Below, in pieces: positions 1 through 6,765 of a DNA stretch of 12,507 nt. The position numbers and the translations under genes are program-made. Source of the DNA: an uncultured Candidatus Melainabacteria bacterium (GTDB lineage: Bacteria; Cyanobacteriota; Vampirovibrionia; Gastranaerophilales; Gastranaerophilaceae); the NCBI GenBank assembly GCA_934692295.1, contig CAKUTL010000044.1, forward strand, positions 1 to 12,507. Reading direction: 5' to 3'. Every line of letters begins with the position of its first letter. The first letter of the stretch is position 1. The notes under the pieces were generated by a model. It worked only from the letters and a program-made list of their open reading frames with translations. It did not search any database and had not been told where the DNA came from.

Positions 1-58
1 ATTCAATAATTAATTTTTCCTTAATTTTATCAAAATTTCATCAATTCCGTTATATAAA

Positions 59-64
59 TATAAT
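59..64 (+). promoter_or_regulatory. -10 box of the groES-groEL promoter
   Basis: A perfect TATAAT lies 38 bases before the groES ATG. The -35 region is poor: the best candidate is TTCATC at 37-42 with a 16-base spacer. The expected transcript start is near 71, giving a leader of about 32 bases. No CIRCE-type inverted repeat (TTAGCACTC and its complement) is present between 1 and 102, so HrcA control is not visible here. Confidence 0.6.
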
Positions 65-102
65 GTGAATGTTATAGATTTTAGGTAAAAGGAGAGGATA
101 TT

Positions 103-387
103 ATGATTAAACCATTAGGCGAAAGAATTGTTATTAAAGTTGTTGAAGAAACTGAACAAACAACTGGCGGAATTTTTATTCCAGATAGTGCAAAAGAAAA
201 ACCACAAAAAGGTGAAGTTGTTGCAGTTGGACTTGGTAAAATGAACGACAAAGGCGAAAGAGAACCTATGGACGTTAAAGTTGGGGATACAATTCTTTAT
301 GCTAAGTACTCTGGTACTGACGTAAAAGTTGATGGAACTGAATATAAAATTCTTTCTATCAAAGATGCTTTAGCAGTAATTGAATAA
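103..387 (+). CDS. groES: Co-chaperonin GroES (Cpn10)
   Basis: This is the 94-residue heptameric lid of the GroEL folding chamber, cytosolic, close to the usual family length of 94-100. The Cpn10 fold runs the full length. The mobile loop is at about residues 16-32 with the hydrophobic contact IFI at 24-26 that docks on the GroEL apical domain. The stretch YAKYSGTDVKV near residues 66-76 closely resembles cyanobacterial Cpn10 proteins. The start is fixed by AAAGGAGAGG at 88-97, with GGAG ending 8 bases before the ATG. groEL follows after 31 bases, so the two are co-transcribed in the standard order. Identification is secure from sequence. Confidence 0.98.
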   Translation: MIKPLGERIVIKVVEETEQTTGGIFIPDSAKEKPQKGEVVAVGLGKMNDKGEREPMDVKVGDTILYAKYSGTDVKVDGTEYKILSIKDALAVIE

Positions 388-418
388 TTATAAAAATTTT
401 TTAAAAGGAGATATAAAA

Positions 419-2071
419 ATGGCAAAACGTATTATTTTTGACGAAGAAGCTAGAAAAGCTCTTCTTAAAGGTATTGATGCAGTAGCTGATGCCGTTAAAG
501 TTACACTTGGACCTAAAGGAAGAAACGTAATTTTAACTAAAAAATTCGGTGCACCTCAAATCGTTAATGATGGTGTAACTATTGCAAAAGAAATCGAATT
601 AAAAGATGCTTTAGAAAATTCTGGAGCACAATTATTAAAAGAAGTATCATCTAAGACTAATGATGTTGCAGGTGATGGTACTACAACTGCTTCTGTATTG
701 GCTCAAGCAATTGTTCGTGAAGGTCTGAAGAACTTGACTGCTGGTGCAAACCCAATGTCAATGAAACGTGGTATTGATAAAGCAGTAGAAGCAGCTGTTG
801 AAAAAATCAAAGCTATGTCTAGACCTGTTAATACTAAAGCAGAAATTGCACAAGTTGCAGCTATCTCTGCTGGTAACAACAAAGAAATCGGAGAACTTAT
901 TGCAGAAGCAATGGAAAAAGTTGGACACGATGGTGTCATCACAGTTGAAGAATCAAAATCTTTCGGTACAAACTTGAAAGTTGTTGAAGGTATGCAATTT
1001 GATAAAGGATACATTTCACCATACTTCGTTACTGATCCAGAAAGAATGGAAGCTGTATTGGAAGATGCTTATGTATTCTGTTGCAACAAGAAAATTAACT
1101 TAATCTCAGACTTAGTTCCATTACTAGAACAAGTTGCTCGTGATGGTAAATCTTTATTGTTGATTGCTGAAGATGTTGAAGGCGAAGCTCTTGCAACTTT
1201 AGTTGTAAACACAATGAGAAAAGTATTGAGAGCAGTAGCTGTAAAAGCTCCAGGATTTGGCGATAGAAGAAAAGCTATGCTTGAAGATATTGCTATCTTA
1301 ACTGGTGGTGAAATGTTCACAGAAGAACTTGGCATCAAGTTAGAAAATGTTACAACTCAAATGTTAGGTAAAGCAAAACGTGTTACTGTTTCTAAAGACG
1401 AAACAACTATCGTAGTTGGTGATGAAACAAAAGCTGCCGTTCAAGAAAGAATTCACTTAATCAAGAACCAAATCGCAGCTTCTGATTCTGAATACGATAA
1501 AGAAAAATTACAAGAAAGAGCTGCTAAATTATCTGGTGGTGTTGCAGTAATTGAAGTTGGTGCAGCTTCTGAAGTTGAATTAAAAGAAAGAAAACTTAGA
1601 ATTGAAGATGCGTTGAATGCTACTAGAGCGGCTAACGAAGAAGGTATTGTTCCTGGAGGCGGTGTTGCTTTATTAAGAGTTCAACAAGAATTAAATTCTA
1701 AATTAGATTCAATGGATTTTGAATCAGATGATGAAAAAGTTGGTTTCAAAATCTTAACAGCAGCATTAGATGTCCCTCTTAGAGCAATCGCTCGCAACGC
1801 AGGTGCTAAAGCAGATGTAGTTGTTGATTGCGTTCTTGAAAAAGATGGTGCATACGGATATGATGCTCTAAACAGCAAATACGTTGATATGTTCCAAGCT
1901 GGTGTTGTTGACCCTGCAAAAGTAACAAGATCTGCATTGATTAACGCAGCATCTGTTGGTTCTATGTTATTAACAACAGAAGCAGCTGTTGTAGATATTC
2001 CAGAAGAAAAACCAGCTGCTCCAGATATGTCAGCAATGGCAGGCATGGGCGGTATGGGAGGAATGATGTAA
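419..2071 (+). CDS. groEL: Chaperonin GroEL (Cpn60, 60 kDa)
   Basis: This is the 550-residue subunit of the tetradecameric ATP-driven folding chamber that works with GroES. The ATG at 419 is preferred to an in-frame ATG at 380 because AGGAG at 406-410 sits 8 bases upstream, the protein then begins MAKRII as in known GroELs, and the upstream ATG lies inside the last codons of groES. Visible motifs are VTLGPKGRNV at about 28-37, GDGTTT at 85-90 with D86 matching E. coli D87, catalytic D397 (E. coli D398) in IEDALNATRAA, and the nucleotide-binding GGG at 413-415. The C-terminus is the usual Gly-Met tail (GMGGMGGMM) lining the cavity floor. The gene is intact and followed by a strong terminator. 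Confidence 0.99.
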   Translation: MAKRIIFDEEARKALLKGIDAVADAVKVTLGPKGRNVILTKKFGAPQIVNDGVTIAKEIELKDALENSGAQLLKEVSSKTNDVAGDGTTTASVLAQAIVREGLKNLTAGANPMSMKRGIDKAVEAAVEKIKAMSRPVNTKAEIAQVAAISAGNNKEIGELIAEAMEKVGHDGVITVEESKSFGTNLKVVEGMQFDKGYISPYFVTDPERMEAVLEDAYVFCCNKKINLISDLVPLLEQVARDGKSLLLIAEDVEGEALATLVVNTMRKVLRAVAVKAPGFGDRRKAMLEDIAILTGGEMFTEELGIKLENVTTQMLGKAKRVTVSKDETTIVVGDETKAAVQERIHLIKNQIAASDSEYDKEKLQERAAKLSGGVAVIEVGAASEVELKERKLRIEDALNATRAANEEGIVPGGGVALLRVQQELNSKLDSMDFESDDEKVGFKILTAALDVPLRAIARNAGAKADVVVDCVLEKDGAYGYDALNSKYVDMFQAGVVDPAKVTRSALINAASVGSMLLTTEAAVVDIPEEKPAAPDMSAMAGMGGMGGMM

Positions 2072-2107
2072 TTTTTTACATCAAATCCAAACTTTATAAA
2101 CAATTTG

Positions 2108-2141
2108 ACGAGTGGTTATTAAATATAACCACTCGTTTTTT
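2108..2141 (+). terminator. Intrinsic terminator of the groES-groEL operon
   Basis: A perfect 12-base-pair stem (2108-2119 with 2125-2136, left arm ACGAGTGGTTAT) closes a 5-base loop TAAAT and runs into six T residues at 2136-2141. It begins 36 bases after the groEL stop. An in-frame GTG at 2112 falls inside this hairpin, which argues against that longer start for the next gene. Confidence 0.93.
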
Positions 2142-2160
2142 AGTAGAAACGATTCACATT

Positions 2161-2169
2161 TGTTAAAAT
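2161..2169 (+). promoter_or_regulatory. Extended -10 promoter for the 239-residue gene and possibly dnaB
   Basis: TGTTAAAAT is an extended -10 element (TG-n-TAAAAT) just after the groEL terminator. It sits in a 14-base stretch (2158-2171) identical to the one at the promoter of the TrmB-like gene (8439-8452). No good -35 is seen at 16-18 bases. A similar TGTTTAAAAT occurs at 2185-2194, with TG one base further away. Either would give a short leader carrying the AGGGG ribosome site at 2210-2214. Confidence 0.45.
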
Positions 2170-2222
2170 TCAAACAATTTTCCCTGTTTAAAATTCTTTA
2201 TTTATATATAGGGGAAAACAAT

Positions 2223-2942
2223 ATGCCAATTACACCAGCATTATTACAAAAAATACAAATTCCAGAAGTTGGAAGGCTTGCAGATTATGTAATTCAAAAC
2301 AATAGACATATTTCACCAAGATTTCTCTCTAGAGAATTTTTAACAATGCAAGATAGGTATGCAGACCGATATTATGACACATTTTGCCACGATGCAGGAG
2401 TTATGGCAAAATGTCTTGAGCAAGGCAAAAATCCAGAACTTCCAGGAGTCATTTATAGTGCAATGTGTAAATTAACAGAATTCTTTCCTAGAAAATTAGA
2501 ATATTTTGCCTTAAAAGGTTATCAAGTTGCTGAAAGAAATGGGGATTTCATCCACATGATGGCAAGATTAAATGACTTGAAAAAAGTTTATAAAAATAAA
2601 CCCGATAAATTAATACAATACATAGATGTTTTATACGGACAAGAACGTTGTTTAAAAGAACTTTGCTATAACTATGACAATGCTATTTCTACATTTCGCT
2701 CGGTATCAAGACCTCCAGCTTCGAGGGAATCTTATTATTTAATGCTTGCAAACACACAAACAGAACTTGCAAAACTCATCAGAAGAAAATATCCAGACCA
2801 AGCAAAAAAGAAACTTCTCTGTGCAAGAAACATCTATTCTCGAGATAGAATTGAATCTCCAGAACGAAATAGAGCAAGCATTGCCTATATTGATATGAAT
2901 CTTAGAAAAATTGAACTAGTTAAACTTATTCAAGAAAGTTAA
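2223..2942 (+). CDS. Unrecognised helical protein upstream of dnaB
   Basis: This 239-residue protein matches no family that I recognise. The ATG at 2223 is chosen because AGGGG at 2210-2214 lies 8 bases before it, and the longer reading from GTG 2112 would start inside the groEL terminator. There is no signal peptide and no membrane segment. The sequence looks almost wholly alpha-helical, with successive amphipathic helices over about residues 45-235 whose spacing of small and aromatic residues (for example SYYLMLANTQTELAKLI) suggests degenerate TPR-like or alpha-solenoid repeats. It is basic toward the C-terminus, with many Lys and Arg, and has six scattered cysteines. The next gene is dnaB, 71 bases downstream with no strong terminator between, so co-transcription is plausible. 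Both proteins begin with MP(I/V)TP, which may be chance. A scaffold or protein-binding role is only a guess. Confidence 0.8.
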   Translation: MPITPALLQKIQIPEVGRLADYVIQNNRHISPRFLSREFLTMQDRYADRYYDTFCHDAGVMAKCLEQGKNPELPGVIYSAMCKLTEFFPRKLEYFALKGYQVAERNGDFIHMMARLNDLKKVYKNKPDKLIQYIDVLYGQERCLKELCYNYDNAISTFRSVSRPPASRESYYLMLANTQTELAKLIRRKYPDQAKKKLLCARNIYSRDRIESPERNRASIAYIDMNLRKIELVKLIQES

Positions 2943-3013
2943 CTTAAATATTTTTAACATGTACAGGAAAAGAAACTTCCTTTTGTGTAATATTATATTA
3001 AAGAGGAAAAAGT

Positions 3014-4405
3014 ATGCCTGTAACACCAAGAGAAACAAGAAAAAAAGTAGATGAAACTTTAATTCCACAGAACTTAGAAGCGGAAGAAGCCGTTTTAGGA
3101 GCAATTTTAGTAAATCCAGAAACATTAGCAAAAGTATCTGATACCCTTTTGCCAAAAAGCTTTTACAAACCTGCTCACAGATATATTTATGAAGCAATGC
3201 TCCAACTTTTCAATAACAATGACAACATTGATATTGTATCAGTTTCTGATGTTTTGAATTACAGTGGGAAATTGGAATCCGTAGGCGGAAGAGCTTACAT
3301 AAACGATTTAGTTGAAAATACTATCACAACTTCAAACATTGCTTACTATGCAAAAATTATTCAAGAAAAAGCTGTTAAAAGAGCATTGATAAACGCAGGT
3401 TCTGAAATTGTAAGCAAAGGCTATGACTTAGAACCAAGTGATAGATCTCTTGAACAAGCAGAAAAACTTATTTTTGACATTGGCTCAAGCAAAGCTACTG
3501 CGGATTTGAAACACGTTAAAGACTTAGTTCTTGATACTTGGGACAACATTGAATATAGATTTAACCATAAAGATGAATTGTCTGGATTAAGAACAGATTT
3601 CACCGAACTTGATAATATGATGAGCGGATTGCACCGTTCAGATTTGATAATCTTAGCAGCTCGTCCTGCAATGGGTAAAACTGCATTTGCACTAAACATC
3701 GCTCAAAATGTAGCCATTAAAGAACAAGTTCCAGTTTGTATATTCTCTCTTGAAATGTCAGCGTCACAGTTGGTACAGAGAATGTTGTGTTCTTATGCCG
3801 AAGTTGATGCTCAAAGATTAAAAACAGGTAATATGCTTCAACAAGATTTGGATAAACTTGCAATGGCAATGAATGATTTCAGCCAAGCTCCAATCTATAT
3901 TGATGATACTAGCGGATGTACACTAACAGATATTAGAACAAAATGTAGAAGATTAAAAACACAGCAAAAGGACTTAGGCTTAATCGTAATCGACTACTTG
4001 CAGTTGATGGAAGGTGGCGGAAAAGATGACCGTTTGCAACAGATTTCAGCTATTTCAAGAGGTTTGAAAATTCTAGCAAAAGAACTTGATGTTCCAATCA
4101 TCACGCTATCACAGTTATCTCGTGCAGTTGAAGGTCGTAATGATAAGCGTCCGATGCTTTCAGACTTGCGGGAATCCGGTTCTATCGAACAAGACGCCGA
4201 TATTGTAATGTTTATTTATCGTGAAGATTACTACAATAAAGGTGAATCTGAAGAGGAAGAAAACGTTAAGGCTTCATCTAAAGGGTTATCAGAAATCATT
4301 ATTGCAAAACACAGAAACGGTCCTGTCGGAACTGTTAAATTGTTATTCCAAGGCAATATTACAAAATTCAAGAACCCTATTGATACTGCGTTTGATGATT
4401 TTTAA
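3014..4405 (+). CDS. dnaB: Replicative DNA helicase DnaB
   Basis: This is the 463-residue hexameric 5'-3' helicase that unwinds the replication fork and recruits primase. The N-terminal helical primase-interaction domain begins at about residue 17 (PQNLEAEEAVLGAIL). The RecA-like motor has Walker A ARPAMGKT with GKT at 221-223, the FSLEMS motif at 244-249 with catalytic E247, Walker B LIVIDYLQL with D327, then DLRESGSIEQDAD and the arginine-finger-containing KHRNGPVG near the end. The length is typical and no intein interrupts the Walker A or other helicase motifs, which are common intein sites in DnaB. AGAGG at 3002-3006 supports the ATG. It probably shares a transcript with the preceding unknown gene. 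Confidence 0.98.
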   Translation: MPVTPRETRKKVDETLIPQNLEAEEAVLGAILVNPETLAKVSDTLLPKSFYKPAHRYIYEAMLQLFNNNDNIDIVSVSDVLNYSGKLESVGGRAYINDLVENTITTSNIAYYAKIIQEKAVKRALINAGSEIVSKGYDLEPSDRSLEQAEKLIFDIGSSKATADLKHVKDLVLDTWDNIEYRFNHKDELSGLRTDFTELDNMMSGLHRSDLIILAARPAMGKTAFALNIAQNVAIKEQVPVCIFSLEMSASQLVQRMLCSYAEVDAQRLKTGNMLQQDLDKLAMAMNDFSQAPIYIDDTSGCTLTDIRTKCRRLKTQQKDLGLIVIDYLQLMEGGGKDDRLQQISAISRGLKILAKELDVPIITLSQLSRAVEGRNDKRPMLSDLRESGSIEQDADIVMFIYREDYYNKGESEEEENVKASSKGLSEIIIAKHRNGPVGTVKLLFQGNITKFKNPIDTAFDDF

Positions 4406-4425
4406 AAATTAAACCTTGATACTTG

Positions 4426-4453
4426 TTGATATTTATTTTCATACTGCTATAAT
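4426..4453 (+). promoter_or_regulatory. Strong promoter of the cation transporter, adjoining its start codon
   Basis: A -35 TTGATA (4426-4431), a 16-base spacer and a perfect extended -10 TGC-TATAAT (TG at 4445-4446, hexamer 4448-4453) make this the best promoter in the window. Only seven bases (4454-4460) separate it from ATG 4461, so transcription should begin at or next to the start codon. A second TTGATA at 4416-4421 overlaps a TTG that would otherwise be read as an upstream start. Confidence 0.85.
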
Positions 4454-4460
4454 AGCTGGT

Positions 4461-5339
4461 ATGAGAATTGAAACTGAAAAAAAATTTGCAGCAGGATTAT
4501 CAATATTTTCTAATTCTGTAATAATTATCTTAAAATTGATAGCTGGTCATATTTCAGGGAGTATTAGTATAATATCTGAAGCTATCCATTCCTTGAGTGA
4601 TTTTTTAGCATCTGTTTTAACATTTTTCTCTGTTATGAAATCATCCGAACCGGCAGATAAAAAACACCCTTTTGGGCATGGCAAATATGAAGACATGTCA
4701 GGATTTATAGAAGGGGGATTAATAATATTTGCAGCTGGGTTTATCGTCTTTGAAGCCTTAAAAAAAATTATAAATCCTTCAGCAACAACTGTTGATACAA
4801 CACTTGGGTTGATTGTAATGGGAATTTCAGTTGTTGCAAATATCATTGTTAGCACCGTATTATTCAAAGTTGCAAAAGACTCTGAATCTGTATCACTATA
4901 TGCAGATGCAGAACATTTGAGAACAGATATTTTATCTTCTCTTGGAGTATTCATTGGTTTATTACTAATCAAACTCACAGACCAACCTCTCCTTGACCCA
5001 ATCATTGCCATAATTGTTGCTATAATTATTTTTAGAGCTGGTCTTTCAATTTCAATAAGCACAATGAATAATTTACTAGACTGTTCACTACCCGAATGCG
5101 ACTTAAATGCGATTTGCAAGATATTAGAAACATTCAAATCAAAAGGCATTACAGGTTATAAAGACCTAAGAGCGAGAAGACTTGGACCACAAAAAAGCAT
5201 TGAAGTAACATTATTATTCCCTAAAGATATGACTATTTGCAATTGCCATACAATTTGCGATTCTATTGAAAAAGAATTAAAATCTGAACTCGGAGATGTT
5301 ACATCTAGCATCCACTTAGAACCTGATTCAACAAAATAA
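4461..5339 (+). CDS. Cation diffusion facilitator (CDF) family metal exporter
   Basis: This 292-residue inner-membrane transporter likely exports Zn, Fe, Mn or a similar divalent metal by proton exchange, as a dimer. Six membrane helices lie in about residues 12-205. The metal site is two HxxxD pairs, H43/D47 in helix 2 (EAIHSLSD) and H152/D156 in helix 5 (EHLRTD), and the loop HPFGHGKYE at 69-77 is the family signature. A His in the first pair is more usual for Zn-type than Fe/Mn-type members. The cytoplasmic tail (about 206-292) has six cysteines (C208, C213, C219, C260, C262, C266), while the membrane part has none. A longer reading from TTG 4416 would overlap the promoter's -35 and -10 boxes and lacks a ribosome site, so ATG 4461 is preferred. 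There is no Shine-Dalgarno here either, so the mRNA is probably leaderless. The stop abuts that of the convergent ligase gene. Confidence 0.93.
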   Translation: MRIETEKKFAAGLSIFSNSVIIILKLIAGHISGSISIISEAIHSLSDFLASVLTFFSVMKSSEPADKKHPFGHGKYEDMSGFIEGGLIIFAAGFIVFEALKKIINPSATTVDTTLGLIVMGISVVANIIVSTVLFKVAKDSESVSLYADAEHLRTDILSSLGVFIGLLLIKLTDQPLLDPIIAIIVAIIIFRAGLSISISTMNNLLDCSLPECDLNAICKILETFKSKGITGYKDLRARRLGPQKSIEVTLLFPKDMTICNCHTICDSIEKELKSELGDVTSSIHLEPDSTK

Positions 5340-6668
5340 TTATTCTAATGACACAAGATATTTAATCATTTTTCTTAGGTCTTTATTCCAAGATGAATTC
5401 CATTTCTTTTGTATTATATCCGCTGGGGATAACCCTTTGAATGTAAGTTCTTTTAGAGGTTGAAGAAATAATTCCTCTCCAGTTTGAGAATTTTTCAATG
5501 ATTTTTCTGCAATATTTATAATTTCTTTGGCATAATCTGCAACTTTATTCTTTTTAATATTCGCTTGCAATGCAAGTTTTGGAACATTATAGCGAAGTTC
5601 TGACAAATCCTTATACTGCAAATGTTTCAATAACTCTTCGCACTCATCCATAGCAATATTATCATACAAAATACCTTTATAAATTGCGAGAATTGCATAT
5701 TTCAAATCGCCAGGGACACAATCGTGATTTCGGATTTCTATGAAATTACGCATCCTAACTTCGGGGAAATAAAGATTAGCTTGCAATTCATAATCTTCAA
5801 TTGTTGGATATTCTCCCATAAAACCGGTTCGCATAAACTCTTCGAACGTAATATCACCATTTAGTTCTACAGAACCAACATCACGCTTAATAAATATCAT
5901 TGGAGTTTTCATAATACAATCAATATATTCTTCAAAAGAAAACTCCTCACTAATTTTACCGGCAAAGCCACATCTATCATTATCAGTATTAATCCAACTC
6001 AACCCTCGAAAAGTTTTATAACCGGTATCAACACCACCTCTTATTGGAGAGTTCGCAAACATCGCAGTCATAAATGGAGATAATTTATTTGCAAGTTTAA
6101 ACTTTCGCATTGCATCTTCTTCGGATTTAAAATCAATACAACATTGAATCCCTGCGGTTTCTCTCATCATAACATCTGATAAAATTCCCCAAAGATAGTT
6201 AGCCATAATTCTATATCTTTTCTTTGGAATGAGATTTATTGATTTGTGAGTTGAATAAGGAGAAACACCATAATTTAGTAATATTGTATTTCGACTTTCT
6301 AAAATTTCATTTATTATCTCATTGATTTTTTCAATCTTTGTTTTTAAATGAAAGATATTTAATTGCGGTTCTGCACTAATTTCTATTTGACAACCAGGTT
6401 CAAGAGTAATAGTGTCATGATTTTTCTTCAAGCCGATAATATTTTTATCATCATAGATATAATCCCAAGTTGCTTCTTTTGCAAATTCTTCGAGAAAACT
6501 TTTTATACCATACTCACTCCAATAATCTACAGCTTTATATGACGTCGCAGAAATAGGCAAACGTTCATATTCCATTCCGATTTTAAAATCTTCGGGTTTT
6601 GTATAACCTTTAGTATAAAGTTTTAGAATATCTTCTTTTTGCAATCTTTGTTGTTCAACTTTGACCAT
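5340..6668 (-). CDS. gshA: Glutamate-cysteine ligase, plant/alphaproteobacterial GCS2 type
   Basis: This 442-residue cytosolic enzyme is predicted to join L-glutamate and L-cysteine using ATP, the first step of glutathione synthesis. Family landmarks in order are KIGMEYE (29-35), NIIGL (76-80), LEPGCQIE (89-96, acidic metal-binding Glu), PKKRYRIM (148-155), VMMRETAGIQC (166-176), MFANSP (203-208), then FPEVRMRNFIEIRNHD with the conserved acidic and basic residues. The length matches the class I plant-like clade. In LEPGGQ, the second Gly of the usual motif is Cys (C93). The ATG has AAGGGG at 6674-6679, 5 bases upstream. It is the only minus-strand gene, divergent from rsmA and convergent with the CDF gene. 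No glutathione synthetase is in the window, so the final product could be gamma-glutamylcysteine or another gamma-glutamyl compound (the related EgtA serves ergothioneine). Confidence 0.87.
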   Translation of the reverse strand: MVKVEQQRLQKEDILKLYTKGYTKPEDFKIGMEYERLPISATSYKAVDYWSEYGIKSFLEEFAKEATWDYIYDDKNIIGLKKNHDTITLEPGCQIEISAEPQLNIFHLKTKIEKINEIINEILESRNTILLNYGVSPYSTHKSINLIPKKRYRIMANYLWGILSDVMMRETAGIQCCIDFKSEEDAMRKFKLANKLSPFMTAMFANSPIRGGVDTGYKTFRGLSWINTDNDRCGFAGKISEEFSFEEYIDCIMKTPMIFIKRDVGSVELNGDITFEEFMRTGFMGEYPTIEDYELQANLYFPEVRMRNFIEIRNHDCVPGDLKYAILAIYKGILYDNIAMDECEELLKHLQYKDLSELRYNVPKLALQANIKKNKVADYAKEIINIAEKSLKNSQTGEELFLQPLKELTFKGLSPADIIQKKWNSSWNKDLRKMIKYLVSLE

Positions 6669-6692
6669 ATTATCCCCTTCACTAAATATTTT

Positions 6693-6701
6693 ATTATAAC
6701 A
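6693..6701 (-). promoter_or_regulatory. Extended -10 promoter of the glutamate-cysteine ligase gene
   Basis: Read on the minus strand this is TGT-TATAAT, a consensus extended -10. No convincing -35 lies 16-18 bases upstream; a TTGATA is present but only 13 bases away. The predicted start near 6686 leaves a leader of about 18 bases that includes the AAGGGG ribosome site. Confidence 0.65.
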
Positions 6702-6725
6702 TTATTTAAAATATCAAATAAAACT

Positions 6726-6758
6726 TTGTAAACATTTATCCATGTGTGGTATTATTAT
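6726..6758 (+). promoter_or_regulatory. rsmA promoter immediately before its start codon
   Basis: Two overlapping readings fit. One has -35 TTGTAA (6726-6731), 18 bases, then TGG-TATTAT (hexamer 6750-6755, extended -10). The other has TAAACA (6729-6734), 18 bases, then TATTAT (6753-6758). Both place the transcript start within a few bases of ATG 6766, which has no Shine-Dalgarno. The ligase promoter faces the other way in the same 97-base gap. Confidence 0.6.
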
Positions 6759-6765
6759 TAGTAAG

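Noticed and set aside
8..26. Inverted repeat AATTAA/TTAATT at the window start
   Set aside because: Six A-T-only pairs are expected by chance in such AT-rich DNA; it does not match CIRCE or a terminator with GC pairs.
703..1014. 103-residue open frame on the minus strand inside groEL
   Set aside because: It is fully antisense to a certain groEL, has no recognisable protein features and no ribosome site; it mirrors groEL codon bias.
1681..2103. 140-residue open frame on the minus strand over the groEL 3' end
   Set aside because: It is antisense to conserved groEL sequence, with low-complexity Ala/Ser/Pro composition typical of a reverse-strand shadow.
2965..2984. Possible terminator between the 239-residue gene and dnaB (AGGAA/TTCCT stem then TTTT)
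   Set aside because: The stem is only five base pairs with a 7-base loop; it is too weak to call.
3650..3700. Intein insertion at the DnaB Walker A site
   Set aside because: The motif ARPAMGKT is continuous and the protein has normal length.
4221..4412. 63-residue open frame overlapping the end of dnaB
   Set aside because: It lies in another frame over the conserved DnaB C-terminus, is Lys/Leu-rich and has no ribosome site.
4547..5149. 200-residue open frame on the minus strand over the CDF gene
   Set aside because: The plus-strand frame encodes clear CDF motifs; the reverse frame shows no family features.
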